From Lucinisca nassula (Eukaryota; Mollusca; Bivalvia; Lucinida; Lucinidae): a DNA stretch of 64,000 bases. A program made the position numbers and the translations under genes. Of this stretch, positions 63,690-64,000 are shown piece after piece. Below the pieces are notes generated by a model. It made no database searches, was not told where the DNA came from, and saw only the letters and a program-made list of their open reading frames with translations. Location of the stretch: positions 100,505,497 through 100,569,496 of the forward strand of contig OY757020.1 in the NCBI GenBank assembly GCA_963580285.1. Direction: 5' to 3'. The stretch's first letter is position 1; every line of letters starts with the position of its first letter.

Positions 63690-64000
63690 ATCTGAGAATA
63701 CACCCACTGGGCTTACATGCATCCCGACATGCACAAGGATCCCTTTACGCTTGGCGAGGCTCATTTAGAAATATCATTTATATCAAAATTCACAAAATTT
63801 TATACCTGTATAGTTTTATTATTTAGATGTGTATAAAAATGGGGTATAATCTAGTGTAAAGATCTAGTTAAAAATAAATTTGCGTAATACCCTAATTGCC
63901 GGGTAAAATCCCAAAATGTTTTGATGACTTGGGAAAGTAAAAGTTTCCCATTTTTCAAGTAACCACATAGCTATTTCGCTCCGAAACTAGTGATGTGAAT
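63690..64000. other. Unassigned end of window
   Basis: No coding exon or repeat partner is visible. Confidence 0.3.

Overview
Eukaryotic, gene-poor and very repeat-rich DNA. The makeup points to a marine bivalve mollusc, perhaps a venerid-type clam: several tRNA-headed SINE families, many palindromic MITEs, and hairpin-headed tandem-repeat elements with (TCCG)n tracts. The organism is an inference from repeat style and was not checked by search. Only two protein-coding loci can be supported.

Genes. (1) Bases 334 to 1 on the minus strand are the 5' end of a gene that runs off the left edge; it is open for 111 codons and I do not recognise the protein. (2) Bases 45608 to 41557 on the minus strand are one intronless tetraspanin gene with an extraordinary N-terminal cytoplasmic region of about 840 residues. 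As given, it is split into two reading frames (900 and 447 codons) by an exact 38-bp tandem duplication inside the TM1-TM2 loop. Counting one copy only leaves a single 1337-codon frame with all four membrane segments, CCG and the other large-loop cysteines. A palindromic MITE lies 17 bases past its stop codon.

Repeats, left to right. 0.3-11 kb: nested MITEs and SINEs. 11.3-21.8 kb: hairpin-headed, tandem-array elements stacked inside one another. 21.8-34.4 kb: MITEs, SINEs, four smaller hairpin-headed elements, and a 1300-bp TA-flanked transposon nested in a MITE. 34.4-37.7 kb: one complete 3.2-kb hairpin-headed element with about 18 copies of a 161-bp unit. 37.8-41.5 kb: palindromic composites and MITEs. 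41.5-47 kb: the tetraspanin gene and its flank, the least repeat-invaded part. 47-49 kb: MITEs and SINEs. 49.2-53.3 kb: a 4.13-kb element with about 1.09-kb terminal inverted repeats. 53.3-64 kb: MITEs, a local duplication, two more hairpin-headed elements (one only 149 bp) and SINEs.

Main themes. (a) The hairpin-headed elements share a plan: subterminal inverted repeats, a terminal hairpin followed by CTCTTG or CTCTAG, insertion in T runs. This matches non-autonomous Helentron-like (Helitron-related) elements, and an in-window empty site for one of them supports T^T insertion. (b) One hairpin module, whose arms run AAACAGTGTAGA...TCTACACTGTTT, sits inside at least four MITE families with unrelated ends, always with a self-complementary but different apex. 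(c) The apex of another MITE hairpin (GAACCGCCTC...) has been hit three times by independent insertions. Family labels used below (A to G, S, T1 to T5, H) are local to this report.
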